NCBI RefSeq assembly: GCF_000526335.1
Contig: NZ_JAFW01000001.1
Span: 620,001 to 684,000 of the forward strand
DNA: 64,000 bases
Source of the DNA: Arthrobacter sp. 31Y
GTDB lineage: Bacteria; Actinomycetota; Actinomycetes; Actinomycetales; Micrococcaceae
Direction: 5' to 3'
Positions 1 to 8,146 of this stretch are shown one piece after another (within the stretch, counting starts at the first letter, position 1; every line of letters starts with the position of its first letter). A program made the translations under genes and the position numbers. Below the pieces are notes generated by a model, which worked only from the letters and a program-made list of their open reading frames with translations, did no database searches and was not told the origin of the DNA.

Positions 1-145
1 CAGCGAGGAAGTCCTTGGGATTGCGGGTCATGTAGAGGTCAAGGGCGTCCTGCTGCCAGGCACGGAGCTTAGGCGCCGTACCCCAGGCGGCGCGTTCCGG
101 GTACGCCGGAGGCAGGGACGGTCCACCAAAAAGTGTTTCTGTCAT
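1..145 (-). CDS. DEAD/DEAH-box helicase, N-terminal fragment
   Basis: Only the first 48 codons are in the window; the gene runs off the left edge. The start is the ATG at 145, preceded by a strong GGGGGAG ribosome site. The segment LRAWQQDALDLYMTRNPKDF resembles the Q-like motif just before the Walker A loop in the superfamily 2 helicases that actinobacteria carry next to DUF3039 genes. Walker A and DEAH themselves lie outside the window, so the assignment rests on this motif and on the DUF3039 neighbour. Confidence 0.6.
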   Translation of the reverse strand, partial: MTETLFGGPSLPPAYPERAAWGTAPKLRAWQQDALDLYMTRNPKDFLA

Positions 146-258
146 GCTGACTCCCCCGGCCTGATGTCGGCGACGATGATCTCCGGCTTTCCGGGCGCAC
201 CAAAGGGCGCCGTAAGCCGTTGATGATCAGATAGGGCCGGTGTTCTTTTCCCACCCAC
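142..258 (-). CDS. Possible 38-residue ORF tiled between DUF3039 and the helicase
   Basis: A GTG at 258 overlaps the TAG stop of the DUF3039 gene by one base (TAGTG). The frame runs to a TGA that overlaps the ATG of the helicase (ATGA). The predicted peptide ends in PEIIVADIRPGESA and matches no family I know. Tight junctions at both ends suggest translation or a coupling leader. There is no clear ribosome site in front of the GTG, and such a short frame can arise by chance, so it is a candidate only. Confidence 0.3.
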   Translation of the reverse strand: MGGKRTPALSDHQRLTAPFGAPGKPEIIVADIRPGESA

Positions 259-587
259 TACTTGGAATTGCCCGAGCCGCCGTTGTTTCCACCGTCATTG
301 CCTGGGCGGAGACCTTCGTAAATCTCCTTGCACTCCGGGCAGACCGGGAACTTCTTGGGATCGCGTCCCGGCGTCCAGACCTTGCCGCACAGGGCAATGA
401 CGGGCTCGCCGGACAGGGCCGACTCCATGATCTTTTCCTTGCGGACGTAGTGCGAAAACCGCTCGCGGTCGCCGGGCTCCACTTCCTGGCGCGTTTCCTC
501 GCGCTCAATGGTGGCAGTGGACGTTCCGGCTCCGGAAAGCTCTCGCATGGGGTCGTTTTCGAATGGATCCGGAGGAAGCGTAGTCAT
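258..587 (-). CDS. DUF3039 domain protein
   Basis: A small soluble protein of about 109 residues, in the family of uncharacterised actinobacterial DUF3039 proteins. The C-terminal half has the typical features: a basic ERFSHYVRKEKI segment, the stretch GEPVIALCGKVW, and a CPEC pair that suggests a zinc knuckle together with the earlier cysteine. The tail is Gly/Asn-rich. I take the ATG at 587 (MTTLPPDPFEND) because family members begin with a similar motif; an in-frame start at 620 would overlap the end of nagB. Function is unknown. Its position beside a helicase gene is common in actinobacteria. Confidence 0.8.
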   Translation of the reverse strand: MTTLPPDPFENDPMRELSGAGTSTATIEREETRQEVEPGDRERFSHYVRKEKIMESALSGEPVIALCGKVWTPGRDPKKFPVCPECKEIYEGLRPGNDGGNNGGSGNSK

Positions 588-604
588 GCCAAACATCTTA
601 CCGT

Positions 605-1387
605 CTACAGTCCCTGCCACTCAGGCTTGTTGTCATAGGTGTGCCGATAATAATCGGCCAGTTTCAGCGATGACGCGGCCGCCTCATCCACCAGAATCGT
701 GGCGTGCGGGTGCATCTGAAGGATGGATGCGGCGCAAATGGCAGCTACCGGTCCCTCTACGAAATCCCGGACAGCCTGGGCTTTCTGGGCGCCTGTTGCG
801 ACCAACACCACATGGCGGGCGTCCATGATGGTTCCTAATCCTTGGGTGACCACGTGATGGGGAACGTCATCGATGCTGTCGAAGAAGCGGGCGTTGTCCT
901 TCCGGGTCTGCTCGATCAACGTTTTGATGCGCGTCCGGGATGCCAGGGAGGACCCGGGCTCGTTGAAGCCGATATGCCCGTCTGTCCCCACGCCCAGGAT
1001 CTGGAGATCTACTCCGCCCACAGCCTTGATTGCGTCCTCGTAGCCCTGACATGCGGCCTCAAGGTCTTCGGCTGCACCGTCTGGCCCGTGGACGTTTACC
1101 GGCTTAATATTCACCCGGTTGGTGAACTCGCGCCGGATGACCTCGCGGTAGGACTCGGGATGTCCTGCTTCAAGCCCTACGTATTCATCCAATGCGAAGC
1201 CATGCGCCTGGCTGAAGTCCAACCCCCCGGCCTCGTAGCGGCTGGCCAATTCGTCGTAGATGGGCAGAGGGGACGAACCCGTTGCCAAGCCCAGCACAGC
1301 ATTGGGCTTACGGCGGACCAGCGATTCGATGGCATCGGCTGCAAGTGCACCGATCTGCTTGGTGCCAGGGAGAATGACAACTTCCAT
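605..1387 (-). CDS. nagB: Glucosamine-6-phosphate deaminase NagB
   Basis: Converts glucosamine-6-phosphate to fructose-6-phosphate and ammonia, the last step in amino-sugar catabolism, in the cytosol. The 260-residue protein has the family landmarks: the phosphate-binding LGLATGSSPLPIY loop near residue 35, the FALDEYVGL motif with the catalytic Asp near 65, and GVGTDGHIGFNEPGSS near 130 with the catalytic His. The start is the ATG at 1387 (MEVVILPG), behind an AAAGG ribosome site; an upstream in-frame start at 1459 would add 24 residues with no family match. Its partner nagA lies about 10 kb away on the other strand, so the two are not in one operon here. Confidence 0.95.
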   Translation of the reverse strand: MEVVILPGTKQIGALAADAIESLVRRKPNAVLGLATGSSPLPIYDELASRYEAGGLDFSQAHGFALDEYVGLEAGHPESYREVIRREFTNRVNIKPVNVHGPDGAAEDLEAACQGYEDAIKAVGGVDLQILGVGTDGHIGFNEPGSSLASRTRIKTLIEQTRKDNARFFDSIDDVPHHVVTQGLGTIMDARHVVLVATGAQKAQAVRDFVEGPVAAICAASILQMHPHATILVDEAAASSLKLADYYRHTYDNKPEWQGL

Positions 1388-1472
1388 CGTCACGGCCTTT
1401 CTAGTTGTGGTCGTCGAGCTATCTGACAAGAGGTTATCCCATGTCCCATCTATGGGCACGGTTGTTACACAG

Positions 1473-3044
1473 TTATCGGTTCACGCTGAGCTGGGCGAAC
1501 ATCTCAGGACCCCGGGCGTCCAACCATTTCCCACCGAGACGGATGCCCACCACGAACAGGATGACGCCCAGCACAGGACCAACTGCCAGGTTGATCCATC
1601 CGGCTTCGGGACCGCCGCTGAAAGCTTGGACTGCCACCAGGGCAAGCTCCGGAATGAGCAGCAGAGCCAAGACTCCCATACCAATGGCCTGGACTGCCAG
1701 CGTCTGGGCGACATTTCCCGGGGGCTTCTTGAAAGGGCTGTCCCCCGGCAAAGGCACAGCGATGTTGTATCGGGCCGAGATCACCGATGAGAGCCCCAGA
1801 CCGGTGAAGAGCGTGCCCAGTGACAAACCCAGAAGATTCGGGAGCCATTGCCACTCGCCGGTCACGAAAAGCGGCCCTATGGTGAACAGCAGCACCACCG
1901 GCAGTGAGATTGCCAAGCAAGCCAACGCCCGGCCAAGGCGGTCGTCCAAGCCCCGGACCCCCGCCGAGAGATGAAGAGCAAAAGCCGTGTTGTCATACGA
2001 GACATCAGCGCAGATGGACCAGGCCATCACAAAGGCGGTCAACGGCCCCAGAATCATGAGCAGGCCGTAGCTGCCGCTCTGCGATCCGCTGAAGAAAAAG
2101 AGGACAGGGAACAGCGGAACAATGACCAGGGATGCTGCGTACCGTGGATCCTTCATCCAATAGATCAGGGCCCGGGCAGCAACTGCTCCTGCCGGAGTCC
2201 CGGGGAGAAGTCCGAACAGCCCAAGTTTTCCGCCCTTCTTTGCTGACCCTCCGGAGTACGGGGGCGTCACCAACGCCCGCTGCAGCAGAACATGCCAGCC
2301 CAGGAGCAGACCGGCAATGGTTGCTGCGGAAATCAGGAACTTGAGCCCTGCGGCGGCCACATTGCCGGATTCCAGATCTCCACCCAGAGACCACGCCGCA
2401 CCCAGTGGGCTCCAGGAAACAGCCCGGGCCAGCACGGGAAGGTAATCAGAACTTCCGCGAACGCCGTCAATAATTCCCAACATGATGGCCCCCAGCAGCA
2501 CCAGCGGGATGAACACAATAATGCTGCTGACGTCTTTGAAGCGCCGCGACGCCGCAAGGCCGGCCGTCGCCGTGGTGACCACCTTGGACAGGATGATGCA
2601 GGTAACGGCACCCATAACGGCACCCAACAAAGCGCCTGCCACTGCAGGGAAACTACGCCACCAGGTCCCTACAGTGCCCAGCGCAGCAAGCAACGTGGCC
2701 AGACCGGGAATGCCGATGAAACCTGCGATGGCGAGCCCCGTTAGGAGCTGCCTCGGCGGAATGGCGAACGTGGTGAAACGGGCGGGGTCAAGGGTCATGT
2801 CCGCCGCCGAAGCAAGGAGAGGAATGATGGCCCAACCCAGGACAGCGGCCGCTCCACCCAATACCACTACAGTGTGGGCGATCTCCGGATCAGCCCACCG
2901 CAGCGCTATGAGGCCTCCAACAAGGAGGACCAGCAATCCCAACGCATAAAGGAGCCCCAGGACCATGCCCACCAGCTGCCACGGACTGCGCTTGAACCCG
3001 TTGAGGAGCAAGCGCCACTTCAGGTCTAAAAGGTGCGCAACCAT
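1473..3044 (-). CDS. ABC transporter permease
   Basis: A 523-residue integral membrane protein with about twelve hydrophobic segments spread over its whole length and short charged loops. It is the membrane partner of the ATPase encoded just upstream, whose end overlaps this start by 19 bases, so the two are translationally coupled. The protein has the shape of actinobacterial ABC-2-like exporter permeases; the substrate cannot be read from sequence. Short hydrophilic linkers such as GGSAKKGGK near residue 270 divide it into two halves of about six segments each. Confidence 0.8.
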   Translation of the reverse strand: MVAHLLDLKWRLLLNGFKRSPWQLVGMVLGLLYALGLLVLLVGGLIALRWADPEIAHTVVVLGGAAAVLGWAIIPLLASAADMTLDPARFTTFAIPPRQLLTGLAIAGFIGIPGLATLLAALGTVGTWWRSFPAVAGALLGAVMGAVTCIILSKVVTTATAGLAASRRFKDVSSIIVFIPLVLLGAIMLGIIDGVRGSSDYLPVLARAVSWSPLGAAWSLGGDLESGNVAAAGLKFLISAATIAGLLLGWHVLLQRALVTPPYSGGSAKKGGKLGLFGLLPGTPAGAVAARALIYWMKDPRYAASLVIVPLFPVLFFFSGSQSGSYGLLMILGPLTAFVMAWSICADVSYDNTAFALHLSAGVRGLDDRLGRALACLAISLPVVLLFTIGPLFVTGEWQWLPNLLGLSLGTLFTGLGLSSVISARYNIAVPLPGDSPFKKPPGNVAQTLAVQAIGMGVLALLLIPELALVAVQAFSGGPEAGWINLAVGPVLGVILFVVGIRLGGKWLDARGPEMFAQLSVNR

Positions 3045-3943
3045 TCCAATCCCTCCGTCCGGTGTCCGCCGCCCACCAACTGCACGAAGCGTTCCTCCAA
3101 CGTGGAGCCATCACGGACTTCGTCCACGGACCCGGCCGCCAAAACACGTCCGCCAGCCACCACTGCGACGTGGCTGCACATACGCTGCACAAGATCCATG
3201 ACGTGACTAGACACAATGACCGTACCGCCGGAGGCCACGTACCCCTCCAAGATTCCGCGGATATTGGCGGCAGAGACAGGATCCACAGACTCGAAGGGCT
3301 CGTCGAGGACAAGCAGGCGGGGTGCGTGAATCAGCGCGGAGGCCAAGGCGATTTTCTTGGTCATACCTGCCGAGTAGTCAACAACCAACGTACCTGCGTC
3401 TGCCTGGAGATCAAGGGCAGCCAGCAATTCAGGGACCCGGGCCCCCACCACGTCACGGTCCATGCCGCGGAGCAGTCCCGAGTACGTGACCAACTGTTCG
3501 CCGGTCAGACGGTCAAATAGACGCACCCCATCAGGTAGGACGCCCATGAGCTTCTTGGCTTCCAGCGGCCGCGCCCAGACGTCCACCCCATGGACCAAAG
3601 CTGTGCCAAAGTCGGGCCGCAGCAGGCCGGTGGCCATGGACAACGTGGTGGTCTTGCCTGCACCGTTGGGACCGACCATCCCGTAGAAGGAGCCCGCAGG
3701 AACCTCCAGGCTCACGCCGTCGACGGCAATTTTCTCGCCGAATCGTTTGGCCAGACCGCGAATGGACAGGGCAACCAACGGCGCGACCCCGGCAGAGTCC
3801 GCTGGGGGCGTAGGCAGGGCGGCTTCCTGCGGCGGAGCAGAGTCCTGTGGCGGTGCAGAGTCCTGTGGCGGTGCAGCCTGCGGTGGAGCGGAAGCTTTTG
3901 GCGGCTCGGGCGTGGACGTGGGTTCATGGCGTGGTTCCGTCAT
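3026..3943 (-). CDS. ABC transporter ATP-binding protein with Pro/Gln-rich N-terminus
   Basis: The ATPase of a two-gene ABC exporter. The nucleotide-binding domain starts near residue 55 and shows Walker A GPNGAGKTTT, a degenerate signature motif YSAGMTKKIA, Walker B LLVLDEPFESVDP and the switch region SSHVMDLVQ. About 50 residues in front are a low-complexity Pro/Ala/Gln/Ser tail with repeated APPQDS units, which is not part of the fold. The signature has SAGM in place of the usual LSGGQ, as in several CcmA/YtrB-like exporters. Translation is coupled to the permease that follows. Substrate unknown. Confidence 0.88.
   Translation of the reverse strand: MTEPRHEPTSTPEPPKASAPPQAAPPQDSAPPQDSAPPQEAALPTPPADSAGVAPLVALSIRGLAKRFGEKIAVDGVSLEVPAGSFYGMVGPNGAGKTTTLSMATGLLRPDFGTALVHGVDVWARPLEAKKLMGVLPDGVRLFDRLTGEQLVTYSGLLRGMDRDVVGARVPELLAALDLQADAGTLVVDYSAGMTKKIALASALIHAPRLLVLDEPFESVDPVSAANIRGILEGYVASGGTVIVSSHVMDLVQRMCSHVAVVAGGRVLAAGSVDEVRDGSTLEERFVQLVGGGHRTEGLEWLRTF
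3836..3880. repeat. 18-nt tandem repeat in the ATPase N-terminus
   Basis: Two near-perfect copies of an 18-base unit (CAGAGTCCTGTGGCGGTG on the plus strand) plus flanking partial copies. They encode APPQDS hexapeptides on the minus strand. The region could vary in copy number between strains. Confidence 0.75.
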
Positions 3944-3983
3944 GAACCCAGCCTAACCGTGACAGCAGAAACCTGAGGAGGTC

Positions 3984-5084
3984 CTAGAACCCGTGGCGGG
4001 GAAGGGCCCGCTGGTACTGCGGAACCCACGGAATATCATGACCTAATTCGTAGGCAGCCCTGAGCCACCAGTGCGGATCCCGTAATGCGGCACGGGCCAT
4101 GAAAACCGCGTCAGCCCTTCCGTTGGCCACAATGTCCTCGGCCTGAGTGGGGCTCGTCAGCAAACCCACCGCTCCGGTGAGGACGCCGGCGTCGTTCTTT
4201 ACCTGCTGGGCGAACCCTGCCTGGTAGCCGGGCACCGCCCTGATCTGTTGATGCGCCACGGCACCGCCACTGGAGACGTCCACCAAGTCAACCCCACGTT
4301 CAGCAGCAGCGCGGGCAAGTCGCACAGAGGCCTCCACGTCAACGCCGCCTTCGGCCCAGTCCGAGGCCGAGATACGCAGCAGAAGCGGCATGGAGTCAGG
4401 AATGACTTCCCTGACCGCATCCACCACTGTGAGCATCAGCCGGTTGCGCCCTTCCTCGCTGCCACCCCAGGCGTCCGTCCGTGTGTTGATGAGCGGGCTC
4501 TGGAACTGGTGCAGCAGATACCCATGGGCGCCGTGGATCTCCACGGTGTCGAAACCGGCAGCCACAGCGCGGCTGGCAGCGGCGGCAAAATCGCCCACCA
4601 CACCGTGGATATCCTCTTCGCTCATTACTTCCGGCGAAGCATAGCCATCAAAAGGATCGCTGCTTGGCCCAACGGTGACCCAGCCTCCATCGCCTTCCGG
4701 AACAGAGCCCGAGCGATCTGAAAACGGCCAATACGTGGATGCCTTGCGTCCCGCGTGGGCGAGCTGGACACCTATCTTGGCGTCGACGGCGCCATGCCGG
4801 TGGACAAAGGCCACCATCCGTTCCCATCCGGCAGCCTGTTCATCGGAGTACAGGCCGGCGTCCAGCGGGCTGATCCTGCCTGCCGCGTTCACCGCAGCTG
4901 CCTCAGTCAGGATCAACGCGGCACCGCCGGCCGCAAAAGAACCCAAGTGCATCAAGTGCCAGTCGTTAGGGACGCCCTCTCCGGTCTCCGGGTGACAGCT
5001 GTACTGGCACATGGGCGATACCCAACCACGGTGGGCAACGGTGAGGGAGCGCAGCTGGAGCGGCGTGAACAGCGCGGACGGCAC
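3984..5084 (-). CDS. NADH:flavin oxidoreductase, Old Yellow Enzyme (YqjM-like)
   Basis: An FMN-dependent ene-reductase of the OYE family, about 366 residues, cytosolic. Features: the N-terminal LFTPLQLRSL strand, MCQYSC near residue 25 with the cysteine that tunes FMN in YqjM-type enzymes, QLAHAGRKAS near 107, and HGAHGYLLHQFQSPLINTRTDAWGGS near 185 with the substrate-binding His pair and the family WGGS motif. The C-terminal half closes the TIM barrel (DAVFMARAALRDP). The start is a GTG whose G is the last base of the upstream stop (TAGTG), so it is coupled to the thioredoxin/TPR gene. The physiological substrate is not evident. Confidence 0.9.
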   Translation of the reverse strand: MPSALFTPLQLRSLTVAHRGWVSPMCQYSCHPETGEGVPNDWHLMHLGSFAAGGAALILTEAAAVNAAGRISPLDAGLYSDEQAAGWERMVAFVHRHGAVDAKIGVQLAHAGRKASTYWPFSDRSGSVPEGDGGWVTVGPSSDPFDGYASPEVMSEEDIHGVVGDFAAAASRAVAAGFDTVEIHGAHGYLLHQFQSPLINTRTDAWGGSEEGRNRLMLTVVDAVREVIPDSMPLLLRISASDWAEGGVDVEASVRLARAAAERGVDLVDVSSGGAVAHQQIRAVPGYQAGFAQQVKNDAGVLTGAVGLLTSPTQAEDIVANGRADAVFMARAALRDPHWWLRAAYELGHDIPWVPQYQRALPRHGF

Positions 5085-6085
5085 TAGAAGAGGACCCTCG
5101 CGAGCCCCTGGCGGGCCTTGGCCACACGCTCGTCCTGCGTCCCGACGACCTCGAAAAGCTCAAGGAGCCGGACCCGGGCCGTTTCCCGCTCGGGACCGAA
5201 GTTCCTGCCGATGAACGTGATGATGCGTTTGAAGGCGTCGTCGATGTGGCCGCCGGAGATGTCGAGGTCAGCAACGGTCAACTGGGCCTGGAGGTTGTCA
5301 GGTTCTTTGGCGGCGAGGTCGCGGAGGCTCTCAGCCTCGGGTGCGGAAAGCTTGTCCAACCTTGCCATGAGCTCGACCTGAGCCAAGCCGGCTTTGGCAT
5401 CAGCGTCTGCGGGCTGATCGAGAAGAGCCTGCTTGTAGGCCGCTACTGCAGCGGCGTAGTCGCCGGCCTCGATCGCGTCAATGGCCGCTTGGTGAAGCGG
5501 CGGAAGTGGTGCGGGCTCCGCGTCCTCCCCATCTGCCGCAGCATCACCCATGCTGCCGGTGACCCCGTTGGCTGCAGCAACCTTGAGAAGTTCCTCCACC
5601 AGGTTACGGATCTGCTCGTCATCAGCAGGTCCTTGGAAGAGCGGAACGGGCTGTCCCTTCACCACAGCAACCGCTGTGGGGACGGCCTGAACCTGGAAGG
5701 CCTGAGCCAACTGCGGGAAGGTGTCAACATCGGCGGCCGCAAGTACCAGGCGCCCACCGTAACTCTCGACAACGCGTTCGGCAGCATCGAGTACGGCGGG
5801 TGACTCCGGTGCGTAGCTCGACCAAAGGATGAAGAGCACGGGGATCTGCGCAGATAACTGCACCAGATCCTGGAAATTTGATTCGGTGGCATCCACTCGG
5901 AGTGGCGCTTTACCGGTTTCGCCACCAGGCGGGGTGCCACCGGCAGGCGATCCGCCGTCCGCAGAAGCAGAGGGCGCGGGCGCTGACGGGGCGGCCGGGC
6001 GGCGCAATGACGACAAGTCAACGGCACCGCGAAGATTGAGCTGGCTGGCAGCGGCTGGAGTGGGTCGGTATCCGGGCGAACTCAT
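5084..6085 (-). CDS. Thioredoxin-like/TPR protein (YbbN/CnoX-like)
   Basis: A 333-residue soluble protein with three parts: a disordered Ala/Pro/Gly-rich N-terminus, a thioredoxin fold (about residues 85-190, QIPVLFILWSSYAPES and VPTAVAVVKGQPV), and a C-terminal helical TPR-like region of about 130 residues. The CxxC of classical thioredoxins is replaced by SYAPES, so it should not be a dithiol reductase; related proteins act as co-chaperones or holdases. I use the ATG at 6085 (MSSPGYRP); an in-frame ATG at 6094 is possible. The stop overlaps the GTG of the downstream Old Yellow Enzyme. Confidence 0.8.
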   Translation of the reverse strand: MSSPGYRPTPAAASQLNLRGAVDLSSLRRPAAPSAPAPSASADGGSPAGGTPPGGETGKAPLRVDATESNFQDLVQLSAQIPVLFILWSSYAPESPAVLDAAERVVESYGGRLVLAAADVDTFPQLAQAFQVQAVPTAVAVVKGQPVPLFQGPADDEQIRNLVEELLKVAAANGVTGSMGDAAADGEDAEPAPLPPLHQAAIDAIEAGDYAAAVAAYKQALLDQPADADAKAGLAQVELMARLDKLSAPEAESLRDLAAKEPDNLQAQLTVADLDISGGHIDDAFKRIITFIGRNFGPERETARVRLLELFEVVGTQDERVAKARQGLARVLF

Positions 6086-6123
6086 ACCGTCCACTCTAGC
6101 CGCTGCCCTGCCATGGGTATGTC

Positions 6124-7944
6124 CTACTTGAAGCTGGCTCCGACCAGCCCGCGGGTAGCTGCCACGAGCTTCATGGGGTCTGCGGAACCTGCCGGCGGAA
6201 TGTACACGGCCACGGATTCGGCGAAGTTCAGAACCATGCCCGTGGTGGTTTCCTTCCCACCGGCAAAGACCGCGGAATCGTCCTCAAGAAGAAGCTTGTC
6301 GCCCGCGGCCTTGGGCGTGCCCTCGAAAGCGAAGTCCAGGCGCCCCACCACCACGGCACCGCCGTCGGCAGTCCGCAGCACCACCGTCTGGTTGGTGACC
6401 GGCGTGTGCGTGAACTTGAAGTTGGCGCTGGTTCCGTTCTTCACTGTGTCCGCCTGGTAGGCCAATGCCCCTGCGATGTACGGGGAAGACTGCCCATCGG
6501 CCAGCTTGCTGCGGTTGGGCGACTCAGGGTTGGTGAGCATTTCACTCAGGATTTCCAAAGCCTCGTTACCGCTGTAGGCCAGGCCCGTACTGTCACTTGC
6601 CGGTACGGGCTCTGTTCCCTTGCGCGGAACCGGGAAGGACGGAAAATTGGTGCCGGGCTGAAGTGGCGCACTGCCCCACAGCTTGTAGTTTTCACGGGGT
6701 GAAAGCTGCACGAGTGTCAGAACCTGCGGCACAACGTTCCCCTCGCCCTGTGTGAGGGCGAAAACCGTCCGGGGCCAGTCGCGTTTGGTGCTGATAACGC
6801 TGCTCTGAAGCTTGGTGGCACGGACCGGCATACGCGGTTCGTATGCGGACACAGTAGACCGGATCTTGTAATTCTGCGACCGGATCTGAAGTTCCATCTT
6901 GTCTACGCGCGGAGCCAGCTTTGCGGCGTCCTTGGCCGCATCCGCTGCGTCCACGGTGCTGGCTACTTGCTCAAGGATCCTCTGCAGCTGGGATTCCAGC
7001 ATGACCGGCGTTCCGCCGTCGGCAGTAGCTGCCGCAGAGGATGCCGGCGTGGCCTCGGGGGTTGTAGTGGCTTGGGCAGCGATGGCTGTCCCTCCCACCA
7101 TGACCGCTGCCAGCGTTGCGGCCAGAGCAGTGATCCGGAGGGCCGGCCCTTCTGTTCCGGCAGTCCCGGCACCACGACGCCGGCCTTCGTCACCCGTGGG
7201 CGATTTAACCTCAGGCGTCTGCGTTGTTGACGGCTGGGTTGTCGACGGCTGGGTTGTTGACGGCTGGACGGGCAGGGTGGTGGTTTCTCCACCATCGCGC
7301 GGCTCATCGTCGTCGCCGTCCCTGCGGCGATTACCGAGGGCTTTGGCGATGAACGGCAAGGCCGCTCCCACCAAGATAATGATGATGCCCAGAACAATCA
7401 GCGGCACTGCCCAGGGGGTGGTGGCGTTGTTCGGGAACGTCATGGAAATCGACGACGGCGCGGGCTGGGTACCGTCGCCGGCTACCAACAGGGACCACTC
7501 GCCGTCAGCGGGAGGATTCCAGGTGTAGTCCAGATCGCCACTGGCGTCCTCGGTACTGACCCACAGATCGGATCCAGCCGGGGAAGGCGCCGTGGCCTCG
7601 CCGTCTGCCGAGGAAACTTCCAGCGACTTCTGGTCAGCAGAGACGCCTGTCAGCGTGTTGTGGGCGGTCTTGCCGACCCACGCTTCGACGTCGTCCGGGC
7701 GTCCGGTGGCGACAATGAAGTTGCCCTCACCTTGGATCTTGATTTTCACCGGGCCGTCATGGAGTGCGATCAACTTTTGGTCGATCACGGTCAGCGGGGC
7801 AGCTTTGGTATCGCTCGGAACCGAAGCCGTCACGGTTTCAGCGGGGGCCCAAAAAGTCAGCTGGCCAATACCGGCCAGCATCGTCAGCAGGCCCAGCAGC
7901 ACCAGCAAGGCTGCAGTCTTCAAACGCACAGGATCACCTATCAT
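6124..7944 (-). CDS. Large membrane-anchored protein of unknown function
   Basis: About 606 residues. A hydrophobic segment at the N-terminus (TAALLVLLGLLTMLAGIG) is followed by an extracellular beta-rich region of about 150 residues, a second membrane segment near 185-205 (PLIVLGIIIILVGAALPF), a charged and Pro/Thr-rich linker with three QPSTT repeats, a third hydrophobic stretch near 270-290, and a C-terminal globular region of about 300 residues. The last part starts with a predicted helical section (MLESQLQRILEQVASTVDAADAAK). I recognise no catalytic motif. A GTG at 7929 (VRLKTAAL) is an alternative start. It sits between a TPR protein and a permease. Confidence 0.75.
   Translation of the reverse strand: MIGDPVRLKTAALLVLLGLLTMLAGIGQLTFWAPAETVTASVPSDTKAAPLTVIDQKLIALHDGPVKIKIQGEGNFIVATGRPDDVEAWVGKTAHNTLTGVSADQKSLEVSSADGEATAPSPAGSDLWVSTEDASGDLDYTWNPPADGEWSLLVAGDGTQPAPSSISMTFPNNATTPWAVPLIVLGIIIILVGAALPFIAKALGNRRRDGDDDEPRDGGETTTLPVQPSTTQPSTTQPSTTQTPEVKSPTGDEGRRRGAGTAGTEGPALRITALAATLAAVMVGGTAIAAQATTTPEATPASSAAATADGGTPVMLESQLQRILEQVASTVDAADAAKDAAKLAPRVDKMELQIRSQNYKIRSTVSAYEPRMPVRATKLQSSVISTKRDWPRTVFALTQGEGNVVPQVLTLVQLSPRENYKLWGSAPLQPGTNFPSFPVPRKGTEPVPASDSTGLAYSGNEALEILSEMLTNPESPNRSKLADGQSSPYIAGALAYQADTVKNGTSANFKFTHTPVTNQTVVLRTADGGAVVVGRLDFAFEGTPKAAGDKLLLEDDSAVFAGGKETTTGMVLNFAESVAVYIPPAGSADPMKLVAATRGLVGASFK
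7223..7267. repeat. 15-nt tandem repeat, three copies
   Basis: Three consecutive copies of GTTGTTGACGGCTGG (one with a T-to-C change) in the linker of the large membrane protein. They encode QPSTT units on the minus strand. Confidence 0.9.
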
Positions 7945-8146
7945 CAGCGGTCGTTGAACTTCAAGGGTAACCGTTTTGTTATCAGAGAGTCAGATCGAGG
8001 TGATCTCACCGACATCCCGAAAACCCCGCCACCGCGCCGCTCCGGCGCCATTCGGCGCTGCTGATAGTGTGGCGATGATCATGATATCCGGGCCTTACAA
8101 CGCCTAAGTCCACCCTGTACCACCACTGAAAAGGCAGCTAAACCGC

